From contig CANJCB010000005.1 in assembly GCA_947473305.1 (NCBI GenBank), forward strand, positions 62,001 through 126,000: 64,000 nucleotides of DNA, read 5' to 3'. Position numbers and translations under genes: made by a program. This DNA is from Rhodospirillales bacterium. Its GTDB lineage: Bacteria > Pseudomonadota > Alphaproteobacteria > ATCC43930 > CGMCC-115725. The notes under the pieces are model-generated. The model saw nothing but the letters and a program-made list of their open reading frames with translations. It searched no databases and was not told the origin of the DNA. Of this stretch, positions 8,657 to 17,413 are shown in pieces (positions within the stretch are counted from its first letter, which is position 1; every line of letters begins with the position of its first letter).

Positions 8657-9364
8657 ATGGCTTGGAGTGCGACAGTCCTGACGATCTTCCCGGAAATGTT
8701 TCCGGGACCGCTTGGCTGTTCGCTCGCCGGCAAGGCGCTGCGCGAGGGTATCTGGGGTCTTGAGGCTGTGGACATTCGGGATTTCGCACGCGATAAACAC
8801 CGCTCCGTGGACGACGCGCCCTTTGGCGGCGGTCCCGGCATGGTGATGCGGCCCGATGTGGTGGACGCGGCCCTTGCCGGGACGGAGCGTCCGGGTCCTG
8901 TGGTCTATCTGTCGCCGCGCGGGAAACCGCTGGACCAGGCGCGGGTGCGGGACTTCGCGGCAGGGCCGGGCGTGACCTTGCTCTGCGGGCGCTTCGAGGG
9001 GCTCGATGAGCGGGTGATCGAGGCGCGCGGGATGGAGGAGGTCAGTCTCGGCGACTTCGTCCTCTCCGGGGGCGAGCCGGCGGCGATCGCGCTGATCGAC
9101 GCTTGCGTGAGGCTGCTGCCCGGGGTGCTGGGCGCGGCGGAAACGCTGGAGGAAGAGAGTTTCGAGCGGGGATTGCTGGAATATCCCCATTATACGCGGC
9201 CCCAGACCTGGGAGGGCAGGGAAGTGCCCCCCGTCCTGGTCTCCGGCCATCACGAGAAGGTCCGCCAGTGGCGTCTTGCCCGGGCGGAGGAGGCGACGCA
9301 GACGCGCCGCCCCGATCTGTGGGATCGCTATCGCGCCGGCCAAAAGCCTGCGGGACGGCATTAG
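8657..9364 (+). CDS. trmD: tRNA (guanine37-N1)-methyltransferase TrmD
   Basis: TrmD methylates G37 next to the anticodon to prevent frameshifting. The 235-residue protein has the SPOUT trefoil-knot motifs: [15 protein letters not shown] (about 108-122) and LSGGEPAA (about 137-144), plus N-terminal [12 protein letters not shown]. The ATG at 8657 gives the family N-terminus, but the nearest AGGA is about 13 nt away, so ribosome binding looks weak. A family-A repeat separates it from rimM, which is unusual for this cluster. Confidence 0.96.
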   Translation: MAWSATVLTIFPEMFPGPLGCSLAGKALREGIWGLEAVDIRDFARDKHRSVDDAPFGGGPGMVMRPDVVDAALAGTERPGPVVYLSPRGKPLDQARVRDFAAGPGVTLLCGRFEGLDERVIEARGMEEVSLGDFVLSGGEPAAIALIDACVRLLPGVLGAAETLEEESFERGLLEYPHYTRPQTWEGREVPPVLVSGHHEKVRQWRLARAEEATQTRRPDLWDRYRAGQKPAGRH

Positions 9365-9385
9365 GTTCGAGGAAAGGTGACGACC

Positions 9386-9817
9386 ATGAATATTATCGAG
9401 ACCATCGAGCAAGGCCAGATCGACAAGCTCACGGCGGCCCGGGCGGTCCCTGAGTTCCAGCCCGGCGACACCGTGCGCGTCAGCGTCAAGGTGGTCGAAG
9501 GCGAGCGCGAGCGTATCCAGGCTTTCGAGGGCGTCTGCATCGCCCGCAAGAATTCCGGGGTGAACTCCAACTTCACGCTCCGCAAGATCTCCTACGGCGA
9601 AGGCGTGGAGCGTATCTTCCCGCTCTATTCCCCCCGGATCACGCTGATCGAGGTGGTGCGCCGCGGCGCCGTCCGCCGTGCCAAGCTCTATTACCTCCGC
9701 GACCGTCGCGGCAAGTCGGCCCGGATCGCCGAGCGTCCGCGCGAATTGCCGGGTGCGAAGGAAGCAAAGGCGGCCAAGGCAGCAGCCAAGACCGCCGCGG
9801 CCGCAGCAAAGGAATAA
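9386..9817 (+). CDS. rplS: 50S ribosomal protein bL19
   Basis: A large-subunit protein at the 30S-50S interface. The core is typical ([56 protein letters not shown]). At 143 residues it carries an extra Lys/Ala-rich tail from about residue 118. ATG 9386 is preferred over GTG 9377 because GAGGAAAGG lies at the right distance and MNIIETIE matches the family start. Confidence 0.96.
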   Translation: MNIIETIEQGQIDKLTAARAVPEFQPGDTVRVSVKVVEGERERIQAFEGVCIARKNSGVNSNFTLRKISYGEGVERIFPLYSPRITLIEVVRRGAVRRAKLYYLRDRRGKSARIAERPRELPGAKEAKAAKAAAKTAAAAAKE

Positions 9818-9823
9818 GCCAAG

Positions 9824-11230
9824 ATGACCAAGCCGCGGACGCTCTTCGACAAGATCTGGGATGCCCATATCGTCGACCGGCAGGCCGACGGGACTTGCGT
9901 CATCTATATCGATCGTCACCTCGTTCATGAGGTGACGAGCCCGCAGGCCTTCGAGGGCCTGCGCATGACCGGCCGCAAGGTAAGGCGGCCGGAGGCGACC
10001 ATCGCGGTGCCGGACCACAACGTCCCGACCACCGACCGGTCGAAGCCGATCGCGGAGCCGGAGAGCCGGCTCCAGCTGGAGACCCTGGCCAAGAACGTCG
10101 CGGAGTTCGGCGTCACCTATTACGACATCAACGACATCCGCCAGGGCATCGTCCATATCATCGGGCCGGAGCAGGGGCATACCCAGCCCGGCATGACCAT
10201 CGTCTGCGGCGACAGCCATACGGCGACCCACGGGGCCTTCGGTTCGCTGGCCTTCGGGATCGGCACCTCCGAGGTGGAACACGTCCTGGCCACCCAGACG
10301 CTGATCCAGCAGCCCGCCAAGAACATGCTGATCCAGATCGACGGCGAGCTTGGTCCCGGCGTCACCGCCAAGGACATCATTCTGGCCGTGATCGGCAAGA
10401 TCGGCACGGCGGGCGGCACCGGCCATGTGGTGGAATTCGCCGGCAGCACGATCCGTGGTCTCTCCATGGAAGGCCGCATGACGGTCTGCAACATGACCAT
10501 CGAGGCGGGCGCCCGCGCAGGCTTGGTGGCGCCGGACGAGACCACCTTCGAATACATGAAGGGCCGCCCCCATGCGCCGAAGGGCGCCGGCTGGGAACAG
10601 GCCGTCAAGTTCTGGAAGACGCTGCCGTCGGATCCCGGCGCGCAATACGACAAGACGGTCGTGCTGGATGCTTCCGAGATCGTGCCCCATGTCACCTGGG
10701 GCACCAGCCCCGAGGACGTGCTGCCGATCACCGGCAAGGTCCCGAACCCGGCCGATATCCAGGACGAGCAGAAGCGCGCCGGCATGACCCGCTCGCTCCA
10801 ATACATGGGCCTCACCGCCGGCACGCCGCTGACGGAAGTGCCGGTGCAGCGCGTCTTCATCGGCTCTTGCACCAACGGCCGGATCGAAGACCTGCGCGCC
10901 GCCGCCGCTGTCGCCAAGGGCCGCAAGGTGGCCGCCGGCGTCAATGCCATGGTGGTGCCGGGCTCTGGCCTCGTGAAACATCAGGCGGAAGAGGAAGGCC
11001 TCGACCAGATCTTCCTGGCGGCTGGCTTCGAATGGCGCGAGCCCGGCTGTTCCATGTGCCTGGCGATGAACCCCGATAAGCTGGAACCGGGCGAGCGCTG
11101 CGCCTCCACCTCGAACCGCAACTTCGAGGGACGGCAAGGCAAGGGCGGCCGGACCCATCTGGTGAGCCCCGCCATGGCGGCAGCGGCCGCCGTCACCGGC
11201 AGGCTCACCGACGTGCGCGATCTGGCTTGA
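9824..11230 (+). CDS. leuC: 3-isopropylmalate dehydratase large subunit
   Basis: LeuC with LeuD isomerises 2- to 3-isopropylmalate in leucine synthesis. The 468-residue aconitase-family protein has the 4Fe-4S ligands C349 (GSCTNGR), C409 and C412 (GCSMC), and the family N-terminus ([12 protein letters not shown]). It starts 6 nt after rplS, so leucine genes are fused to the ribosomal cluster, an arrangement common in this class. Confidence 0.97.
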   Translation: MTKPRTLFDKIWDAHIVDRQADGTCVIYIDRHLVHEVTSPQAFEGLRMTGRKVRRPEATIAVPDHNVPTTDRSKPIAEPESRLQLETLAKNVAEFGVTYYDINDIRQGIVHIIGPEQGHTQPGMTIVCGDSHTATHGAFGSLAFGIGTSEVEHVLATQTLIQQPAKNMLIQIDGELGPGVTAKDIILAVIGKIGTAGGTGHVVEFAGSTIRGLSMEGRMTVCNMTIEAGARAGLVAPDETTFEYMKGRPHAPKGAGWEQAVKFWKTLPSDPGAQYDKTVVLDASEIVPHVTWGTSPEDVLPITGKVPNPADIQDEQKRAGMTRSLQYMGLTAGTPLTEVPVQRVFIGSCTNGRIEDLRAAAAVAKGRKVAAGVNAMVVPGSGLVKHQAEEEGLDQIFLAAGFEWREPGCSMCLAMNPDKLEPGERCASTSNRNFEGRQGKGGRTHLVSPAMAAAAAVTGRLTDVRDLA

Positions 11231-11240
11231 GGGACTGAGA

Positions 11241-11852
11241 ATGGACAAGTTCACCACGCTCAACGGCGTCGCCGCGCCGCTGCCGATGATCAACATCGAC
11301 ACCGACAAGATCATCCCGGCGGTCTATCTCAAGACCATCCAGCGCAAGGGCCTGAAGAAGGGCCTCTTCTACGAGCTGGGCCACAAGCCGGACGGGTCGG
11401 AGAACCCCGATTTCGTGCTCAACCAGCCGGCCTATAGCCAGTCGACGATCCTGGTGACGGGCGACAATTTCGGCTGCGGGTCGAGCCGCGAACATGCGCC
11501 CTGGGCGCTCCTTGATTTCGGCATCCGCTGCATCATCGCGCCGAACTTCGCGGACATTTTCTTCAACAACTGCTTCAAGAACGGCATGCTGCCGATCAAG
11601 CTGCCGCAGGAAGTGGTCGATCAGCTGATGGAGGACGCCAAGAAGGGCGCCAATGCCAAGCTGAGCATCGATCTTGAGGCGCAGACGATCACCCGGCCGG
11701 ATGGCGGGGTCGTTCATTTCGACGTCGATCCCTTCCGCAAGCATTGCCTCTTGAACGGTCTCGACGAGATCGGCCTGACGATGCAGAAGGGCGCGGAGAT
11801 CTCGTCCTTCGAAGACAAGAACCGCCTGAGCCAGCCCTGGCTCTGGTCGTAA
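11241..11852 (+). CDS. leuD: 3-isopropylmalate dehydratase small subunit
   Basis: This is the swivel-domain partner of LeuC. The 203-residue protein shows the family motifs [10 protein letters not shown] near the N-terminus, [17 protein letters not shown] (about 74-90) and [18 protein letters not shown]. It starts 10 nt after leuC with GAGGGACTGAGA upstream. A family-B repeat follows before leuB. Confidence 0.97.
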   Translation: MDKFTTLNGVAAPLPMINIDTDKIIPAVYLKTIQRKGLKKGLFYELGHKPDGSENPDFVLNQPAYSQSTILVTGDNFGCGSSREHAPWALLDFGIRCIIAPNFADIFFNNCFKNGMLPIKLPQEVVDQLMEDAKKGANAKLSIDLEAQTITRPDGGVVHFDVDPFRKHCLLNGLDEIGLTMQKGAEISSFEDKNRLSQPWLWS

Positions 11853-11918
11853 TCGGATTTTAAGAGTGTTCGTCGCTGACTTGCGGTCGATGTACTCAGG
11901 TTTAGCCACTTATCCAAT

Positions 11919-12025
11919 CGTCATCCTAGGGCTTGGCCCTAGGATCCACGAAGGTGTTTGGCGGTCACCTAGCGAGACCCATCACCACTTAGTCGTGGAT
12001 CCTCAGGCCAAGCCCGAGGATGACG
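11919..12025. repeat. Family-B palindromic repeat, copy 2
   Basis: Bounded by CGTCATCCTAGGGC and GCCCGAGGATGACG, with internal CACGAAGGTGTTT and ACTTAGTCGTGGATCC. Compared with copies 1, 3 and 4 it is inverted: the CGAAGGTGTTT side comes first. It lies between leuD and leuB. Confidence 0.8.
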
Positions 12026-12086
12026 GCAGGAGTGGTGGGCGTTAAGCGACTTTCTCACCCGATCCCATAATCCTCCGGAGCCCCCC

Positions 12087-13205
12087 ATGACCACCCCCAA
12101 CAAGAAGATCCTGTTCCTCCCCGGCGATGGGATCGGCCCCGAGGTCATGCGCCAGGTCGCCCGGCTCATCGAATGGCTGGAAAAGCGCCATGTCGCCACT
12201 TTCACGGTGACCGAGGGTCTGGTCGGCGGCGCCGCTTATGAGAAGCACGGCGTGGCCCTTACCGACGAGACCATGGCGGCGGCGCTAGAGGTCGATGCGG
12301 TGATGTTCGGCGCGGTGGGTGGTCCCCAATGGGACACGCTGCCCTTCGCCGTCCGCCCCGAGCGCGGCCTTCTGCGCCTGCGCAAGGAGATGGAGCTTTT
12401 CGCGAACCTTCGTCCGGCGATGGTCTTCGACGCTCTGGTCGAGGCTTCGACGCTCAAGCCCGAGGTCGTCCAGGGCCTCAACATCATGATCCTGCGGGAG
12501 TTGACCGGCGGCGTCTATTTCGGCGAGCCCCGCGGTATCGAGACCCTGCCCGACGGCAGCCGCCGGGGCGTCAACACCCAGGTCTATACGACCTCCGAGA
12601 TCCACCGCGTCGCCCGCGTCGGCTTCGAACTGGCCCGCAAGCGCCACCATCGGGTCTGCTCGGTCGAAAAGGCTAATGTGATGGAATCCGGCGTGCTCTG
12701 GCGCGAGGAAGTGCAGAAGCTGCACGACGCCGAATATCCCGATGTCGAGCTTTCCCACATGTATGCGGACAACTGCGCCATGCAGCTCGTGCGCAATCCC
12801 AAGCAGTTCGACGTGATCGTCACCGACAATCTCTTCGGCGATCTTCTGTCGGATTGCGCGGCCATGCTGACGGGCTCGCTCGGCATGCTGCCCTCGGCGT
12901 CGCTCGGCGGGGCGGACAGCTCCGGCAACCGCAAGGCGCTTTACGAGCCGGTCCATGGCTCGGCCCCCGATATCGCGGGCAAGAACCTCGCCAACCCCCT
13001 GGCCTGCATCCTCTCCTTCGCGATGCTGCTGCGCTATTCCTTCGACATGGGGACCGAGGCGGACATCGTCGAGAAGGCGGTGGAAAACGCGCTCGCCCAC
13101 GGCATCCGCACCGGCGACATCCTCCAGCCCGGCACGGATCAGGTTTCCACGGTGCAGATGGGCGACGCCGTGCTCCACGAGATGGACCGGTTGTCGACGA
13201 GTTGA
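12087..13205 (+). CDS. leuB: 3-isopropylmalate dehydrogenase
   Basis: LeuB oxidises and decarboxylates 3-isopropylmalate using NAD. The 372-residue protein starts with [15 protein letters not shown] and has the catalytic [10 protein letters not shown] region, the substrate-binding [12 protein letters not shown] stretch and the NAD-binding [15 protein letters not shown] loop. The ATG at 12087 has CCGGAG at a good distance. It is separated from leuCD by about 230 nt that contain a family-B repeat, so it may use its own promoter. Confidence 0.97.
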   Translation: MTTPNKKILFLPGDGIGPEVMRQVARLIEWLEKRHVATFTVTEGLVGGAAYEKHGVALTDETMAAALEVDAVMFGAVGGPQWDTLPFAVRPERGLLRLRKEMELFANLRPAMVFDALVEASTLKPEVVQGLNIMILRELTGGVYFGEPRGIETLPDGSRRGVNTQVYTTSEIHRVARVGFELARKRHHRVCSVEKANVMESGVLWREEVQKLHDAEYPDVELSHMYADNCAMQLVRNPKQFDVIVTDNLFGDLLSDCAAMLTGSLGMLPSASLGGADSSGNRKALYEPVHGSAPDIAGKNLANPLACILSFAMLLRYSFDMGTEADIVEKAVENALAHGIRTGDILQPGTDQVSTVQMGDAVLHEMDRLSTS

Positions 13206-13227
13206 TTGGTCCGGGTCCCCTTCTGAC

Positions 13228-13257
13228 CGTCATGCCTGGACTTGATCCGGGCATCTC
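13228..13257. repeat. Short palindrome related to family B
   Basis: GTCATGCCTGGACTTGATCC followed by GGGCAT forms a small imperfect palindrome starting with the same GTCAT end as family B. Similar short elements are common between genes in alphaproteobacteria. Confidence 0.5.
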
Positions 13258-13338
13258 TCGCAAGTCACTCACTCACCTTGTAAACGCGCCCGATCAACCG
13301 TACTTGAACTGCCTCATTAGAAAAGCTGGAGCCCGGTC

Positions 13339-14400
13339 ATGGGATTGAAAGTGGCGGTGGTCGGCGCGACCGGCAATGTGGGCCGCGAGATGCTCAACGT
13401 GCTGTCGGAACGGGCGTTTCCCGCCGACGAGGTGGTCGCGGTTGCCTCGGAACGCTCCCTGGGGCTCGAAGTCTCCTATGGCGACAACGGCATCCTGAAG
13501 GTCCAGGACCTGGACCGCTTCGACTTCAAGGGCGTCGATATCGCGCTTTTCTCGCCGGGCGCCAAGGTCTCGGCGGTCCATGCGCCGCGCGCGGCCAAGG
13601 CGGGGACCATCGTCATCGACAACACCTCCCAGTTCCGCATGGACCACGACGTGCCCTTGGTGGTCCCCGAGGTCAATCCCCAGGCTCTCGCGCAATACAA
13701 GAAGCGCGGCATCATCGCCAACCCCAATTGCTCGACCATCCAGATGGTCATGGCGCTGAAGCCCTTGCACAATATCGCCAAGATCAAGCGGGTGGTGGTC
13801 TCGACGTATCAGTCCGTCTCCGGCGCGGGGCGCGAGGCGATGGACGAGCTCTTCAACCAGACGCGCGGCATCTTCGTGAACGACCTTCCGAAGAAGGAGC
13901 AGTTCACCAAGCAGATCGCCTTCAACGTGATCCCCCATATCGACAACTTCATGGATGGCGGGGACACCAAGGAGGAATGGAAGATGGTGGTCGAGACGCG
14001 AAAAATCCTCGATCCCACCATCGCCGTCACCGCGACCTGCGTGCGGGTCCCGGTCTTCGTCGGCCATGCGGAATCGATCAATGTGGAATTCGAGAGCGAG
14101 GTCACGGTGGAGCGCGCGCGTTCGGCGCTCAAGTCCTTCCCCGGCATCATCGTCATCGACCATCGCGCCGACGAGGGCTATGTGACCCCGGTCGAGGCTG
14201 CGGGCGACGACGCGGTCTATGTGAGCCGCATCCGCAAGGATCCGACGGTGCCCTTCGGGCTTAATCTCTGGGTGGTGGCGGACAATCTGCGCAAAGGGGC
14301 GGCGCTCAACGCGGTCCAGATCGCGGAATTGGTCGCCGAGACGCATCTGAAGCAGGGCGCCACGGTCACATCGCTGGCGAGCCGGCGGAAGGATCATTGA
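13339..14400 (+). CDS. asd: Aspartate-semialdehyde dehydrogenase
   Basis: Asd reduces aspartyl phosphate to the semialdehyde, feeding lysine/diaminopimelate, threonine and methionine synthesis; dapF in this window lies on the same pathway. The 353-residue protein has the NADP loop VVGATGNVGREML at 7-19 and the catalytic cysteine C131 in ANPNCSTIQM. GTGACCCCGGTCGA codes the substrate-binding YVTPVEA region near the C-terminus. It is downstream of leuB by 133 nt. Confidence 0.97.
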   Translation: MGLKVAVVGATGNVGREMLNVLSERAFPADEVVAVASERSLGLEVSYGDNGILKVQDLDRFDFKGVDIALFSPGAKVSAVHAPRAAKAGTIVIDNTSQFRMDHDVPLVVPEVNPQALAQYKKRGIIANPNCSTIQMVMALKPLHNIAKIKRVVVSTYQSVSGAGREAMDELFNQTRGIFVNDLPKKEQFTKQIAFNVIPHIDNFMDGGDTKEEWKMVVETRKILDPTIAVTATCVRVPVFVGHAESINVEFESEVTVERARSALKSFPGIIVIDHRADEGYVTPVEAAGDDAVYVSRIRKDPTVPFGLNLWVVADNLRKGAALNAVQIAELVAETHLKQGATVTSLASRRKDH

Positions 14401-14455
14401 GCCGCCGACAGGATGAGGCTTTAGGAGAGGGCGCTTCTCCTATCCCCCTCTCCGC

Positions 14456-14562
14456 CGTCATCCTCGGATTTAGTCCGAGGATCCACGACTAAGTGGTGGT
14501 TGGGTTTGTCCGGTGTGTGGCAAACGCCTTCGTGGATCCTAGGGCCAAGCCCTAGGATGACG
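14456..14562. repeat. Family-B palindromic repeat, copy 3
   Basis: Bounded by CGTCATCCTCGG and CCTAGGATGACG, with GATCCACGACTAAGTGG and CGCCTTCGTGGATCC inside. It lies between convergent asd and pdxY, where its hairpin could help terminate both transcripts. Confidence 0.8.
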
Positions 14563-14592
14563 ACCGGGGGTGTTGGGGCTGTCGGCGTAAAT

Positions 14593-14623
14593 GGCGGAAG
14601 GCGCTGGCGCTTTTCCGCCCTAC
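14593..14623. repeat. Solo arm of the family-C repeat, forms the pdxY stop
   Basis: This is a single arm of the 5878-5958 inverted repeat with two mismatches. Its terminal GTAGGGCGG, read on the minus strand, supplies the TAG stop codon of pdxY at 14620-14622, so the last bases of that gene are repeat-derived. Confidence 0.75.
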
Positions 14624-15450
14624 GACCCCAGCCTCTCCGGATGAAACGTATTCCTCGGCCGCACCAGTGCGTTCTGGGCTTCGACCACCCGCAATTCCCC
14701 GCCGCCGGCATGGGCCGTCGCCTCCACAACGGCGAAGACCGCGGCCGCAGCGCCCGCCAGCGCGCTTCCCAGGTCCGGCGTCCTCAGCCAATGGGCCAGG
14801 AACATCGCCGCCGTCAGGTCGCCCGTGCCGCTGAGCTTCACCGGCAGCCGGGGCGTGGTGACAATCCAGGCGTCCTCGCCCACGGCGATCATCTCCACCG
14901 TGTCGCCCGCGTCGCCGAGGCTCGTCACCAGCACCACGCGGGGTCCTAGGGAGCGCGCCGCCGCCACAGCCTCGACGACGCCTGTGACCCTGCGGCCCGT
15001 CAGCACCTCCAGCTCGAAGCGGTTGGGGGTCACGATATCCGCCACCGGCATCGCCTGGCCCCGGAAGAAATCCGCCACGCCCGATTTCACATAGACCTGG
15101 CCCTCGTCGCCGATCACCGGGTCGCAGCACCAGAGCGCGGCGGGATTGGCGGCTTTCACCCGCTGCACCGTATCCACCACCACGGCCCCCAGCGCCGCCG
15201 TGCCGATATAGCCCGACAGCACCGCCTCGCATCCCGGGAAGGCTCCGCGTTCCTCGATCCCCTTGACGATCTCGGCCACCGCCGTGGGCTCCATGACCGG
15301 CCCCCGGCAGGTCGGATAGCCCGCATGGTTGGAGAATTGCACCGTATCGACCGGCCAGACTTCGAAGCCCAGGCGCTGCAGCGGGAAGACGGCGGCCGAA
15401 TTTCCCACATGCCCGAAGGCGACGGCGGATTGGATCGAGAGGATGGCCAT
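14620..15450 (-). CDS. pdxY: Pyridoxal kinase
   Basis: The enzyme phosphorylates pyridoxal to PLP in B6 salvage. The 276-residue ribokinase-fold protein has the N-terminal SIQSAVAFGHVGNSAA substrate motif, a CDPVIGDEG segment and the anion-hole motif GTGDLTAAMF (about 220-229). The upstream frame is open for hundreds of codons, but AAGGAGA 5 nt before ATG 15450 and the family N-terminus fix the start. The stop codon lies in a family-C repeat arm. It is divergent from the CitE-like lyase gene. Confidence 0.93.
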   Translation of the reverse strand: MAILSIQSAVAFGHVGNSAAVFPLQRLGFEVWPVDTVQFSNHAGYPTCRGPVMEPTAVAEIVKGIEERGAFPGCEAVLSGYIGTAALGAVVVDTVQRVKAANPAALWCCDPVIGDEGQVYVKSGVADFFRGQAMPVADIVTPNRFELEVLTGRRVTGVVEAVAAARSLGPRVVLVTSLGDAGDTVEMIAVGEDAWIVTTPRLPVKLSGTGDLTAAMFLAHWLRTPDLGSALAGAAAAVFAVVEATAHAGGGELRVVEAQNALVRPRNTFHPERLGS

Positions 15451-15537
15451 GGTTCTCCTTTCTTCGGAAGGGGAGGCCTTCGTATAGTGCGAGCCTTGGG
15501 AGACAGGCCCAAGAAGCAAAGATAGGGGACCGACATC

Positions 15538-16422
15538 ATGGCAGCCATCTCGCGCCCGCGCCGCAGCGTGCTCTATATGCCGGGCTCCAATCCCCGCGCG
15601 CTCGAGAAGGCCAGGACCTTGCCGGCCGATGCGCTGATCTTCGACCTGGAGGACGCGGTGGCCCCGGATGCGAAGTCCGGCGCGCGGGACGTCATCGCCA
15701 GGGCCGTGCATGACGGCGGCTATGGCCAGCGTGAACTCATCGTCCGGGTGAACGGGCAGGGGAGCGCCTGGGGCTTCGACGATCTGACGGCGGTGGCGTC
15801 CCTGCCCATCGACGGGGTGCTGCTGCCCAAGGTCGAGAGCGCGGACGGCGTTCACCAGGCCGAGGCCGTGCTGACCCAGGCCGGCGCCTGGGACCGATTG
15901 CGCCTCTGGTGCATGATGGAAACGCCGCTCGGCATCCTCCACGCCGAGGAAATTGCCGGCGCGAGCCCCCGAGTCGCAGGGCTGGTCATGGGAACATCGG
16001 ATCTGGTGAAGGATCTGCACGCCGCCCATACGACGATGCGGCTGCCGGTCATCACCGCTCTGGGCCTCTGCCTCCTGGCGGCGCGGGCCCATAATCTCGC
16101 CATCCTCGACGGGGTGCATCTCGACCTGAACGACGACGCGGGCTTTGCCGAATCCTGCCGACAGGGGCGCGAATTGGGCTTCGACGGCAAGACCCTGATC
16201 CATCCCAAGACCATCGCCGCCGCCAATGCGGCCTATGCCCCCAGCGTCGAAGACATCGCCTGGGGCCGCCGCATCATCGCCGCCTTCGACGAGGCCAAGG
16301 CCGCCGGAAAAGGCGTCGTTCTGGTCGACGGCAAGCTCGTCGAGAACCTCCATGTGGAGGAGGCGCGGCGTCAGGTGGCGCTGGCGGAGGCCATCGCCGA
16401 GATGGAGCGAAATGTGGGCTGA
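15538..16422 (+). CDS. HpcH/HpaI aldolase, CitE-like CoA lyase
   Basis: The 294-residue TIM-barrel protein begins PRRSVLYMPGSNPRALEKA and has the family markers DLEDAVAPDAK (Mg-binding acidic residues, about 36-46), RVNG, LPKVES and MMETPLGI. Family members include citrate lyase beta subunit, L-malyl/beta-methylmalyl-CoA lyase and malyl-CoA thioesterase. No citrate lyase alpha or gamma genes are nearby, so a malyl-CoA-type or citramalyl-CoA-type activity is more likely, but I cannot decide. AGGGG precedes the ATG, and a small hairpin (CTTGGG/CCCAAG, 15495-15513) lies in the leader. Confidence 0.85.
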   Translation: MAAISRPRRSVLYMPGSNPRALEKARTLPADALIFDLEDAVAPDAKSGARDVIARAVHDGGYGQRELIVRVNGQGSAWGFDDLTAVASLPIDGVLLPKVESADGVHQAEAVLTQAGAWDRLRLWCMMETPLGILHAEEIAGASPRVAGLVMGTSDLVKDLHAAHTTMRLPVITALGLCLLAARAHNLAILDGVHLDLNDDAGFAESCRQGRELGFDGKTLIHPKTIAAANAAYAPSVEDIAWGRRIIAAFDEAKAAGKGVVLVDGKLVENLHVEEARRQVALAEAIAEMERNVG

Positions 16423-16474
16423 TGGCCACGCATTGCAGGTATGCTGATTTCGAGCCTTCCTGCGGGTCGAAAGG

Positions 16475-16506
16475 CTGGATTGCTTCGCCTTCGGTTCGCA
16501 ATGACG
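16475..16506. repeat. Short dispersed palindrome CTGGATTGC...GCAATGACG
   Basis: CTGGATTGCTTCGCC is followed by TTCGGTTCGCAATGACG. The ATTGC/GCAAT ends pair around a short centre. This is a common intergenic element in many proteobacteria. Only one copy was seen here. Confidence 0.55.
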
Positions 16507-16537
16507 GCAATTGAATCTCCGGCGGCATTTCCCGCCG

Positions 16538-16566
16538 TTGACTTGCCCTCGGTAGAGAGTCTACAT
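16538..16566 (+). promoter_or_regulatory. Putative housekeeping promoter for sdhCDAB
   Basis: TTGACT (16538-16543) and CTACAT (16561-16566) are separated by 17 nt; the -35 box is strong and the -10 box weak. A GCGGCAC/GTGCCGC hairpin (16575-16600) lies at the expected start of the transcript, about 35 nt before the sdhC ATG. Confidence 0.45.
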
Positions 16567-16634
16567 CAAACAATGCGGCACTGGAGACCTTCGGTGCCGC
16601 GCCCACCCGTGGCAATTCCCAAGGGATTTACCGG

Positions 16635-17027
16635 ATGACGCCCGTCCAACGGCCGCTTTCGCCGCATCTAGGCATCTATAAGCCGCAGCTCACCACCGTC
16701 CTGTCGATCACCCATCGCGCAACCGGCATCGCCCTCAGCGTGGGCGCGGTGTTCCTGGTCTGGTGGCTGGTGGCACTCGCTTATGGGCCGCAGAGCTTCG
16801 CGGTGCCCCGCGCCTTCTTCCAGTCCTGGATCGGGGTGGTCTTCCTCCTCGGCTGGACCTTCTCGCTCTTCTTTCACCTCTGCAACGGCATCCGCCATCT
16901 CTTCTGGGACGCGGGCAAGGGCTTCGACCTGAAGACCACCTATGCCTCGGGCTGGACGGTGGTCGCCGCCAGCGTCGTGCTGACGGCGGCGCTCTGGGTC
17001 TTCGCGCTGGGCAAGGGAGGCTTCTGA
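16635..17027 (+). CDS. sdhC: Succinate dehydrogenase cytochrome b556 subunit
   Basis: One of two membrane anchors of complex II; binds heme b and helps form the quinone site. The 130-residue protein has the family N-terminus (RPLSPHLGIYKPQLT...SITHRATG) and three hydrophobic helices (about 30-52, 66-86, 106-126), with candidate heme histidines in SLFFHLCNGIRHLFWD. Its TGA overlaps the sdhD ATG by one base. Confidence 0.95.
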   Translation: MTPVQRPLSPHLGIYKPQLTTVLSITHRATGIALSVGAVFLVWWLVALAYGPQSFAVPRAFFQSWIGVVFLLGWTFSLFFHLCNGIRHLFWDAGKGFDLKTTYASGWTVVAASVVLTAALWVFALGKGGF

Positions 17028-17407
17028 TGGAGCGGATGCGCACACCCTATGGCCGCGTGGCCGGCCTTGGCTCGGCCAAGGAAGGCGTCCAGCATTGGTG
17101 GATGCAGCGGCTGACGGCGGTGGCCTTGATCCCGCTGTCGCTCTGGTTCGCGATTTCGGTCGCCGGCGTCGGCGGCAGCTATGAGGCGGTTCATGCCTGG
17201 CTGCGGGTTCCAGGACCCTCGATCCTGATGATCCTCTTCCTAGGATCCGCTCTCTATCACGCCATGCTCGGCGTGCAGGTGGTGCTGGAAGATTATGTCC
17301 ATTGCGAGAAGGCGAAGATCGCGTCCCTGGTGTCGCTGAAACTCGTCACGGTTCTGCTCGCGGTTGCCGGCATCTATGCGGTGCTGCGCGTCGGTTTTGG
17401 AGGCTGA
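17027..17407 (+). CDS. sdhD: Succinate dehydrogenase membrane anchor subunit
   Basis: The second anchor of complex II. The 126-residue protein has the typical RVAGLGSAKEGVQHWWMQRLTA start, three membrane helices and the heme/quinone segment SALYHAMLGVQVVLEDY. The frame is open further upstream inside sdhC, but the ATG at 17027 overlapping the sdhC stop gives the conserved start. Confidence 0.94.
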   Translation: MERMRTPYGRVAGLGSAKEGVQHWWMQRLTAVALIPLSLWFAISVAGVGGSYEAVHAWLRVPGPSILMILFLGSALYHAMLGVQVVLEDYVHCEKAKIASLVSLKLVTVLLAVAGIYAVLRVGFGG

Positions 17408-17413
17408 TTGAAG

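Noticed and set aside
15451-15537. A citrate lyase operon based on the CitE-like gene
   Set aside because: No citD, citF or accessory genes are adjacent, so the gene was left as a general CitE-like CoA lyase.
14620-16353. A 577-codon frame that would fuse pdxY to an N-terminal extension
   Set aside because: The extension is antisense to the CitE-like gene. AAGGAGA before ATG 15450 marks the true start.
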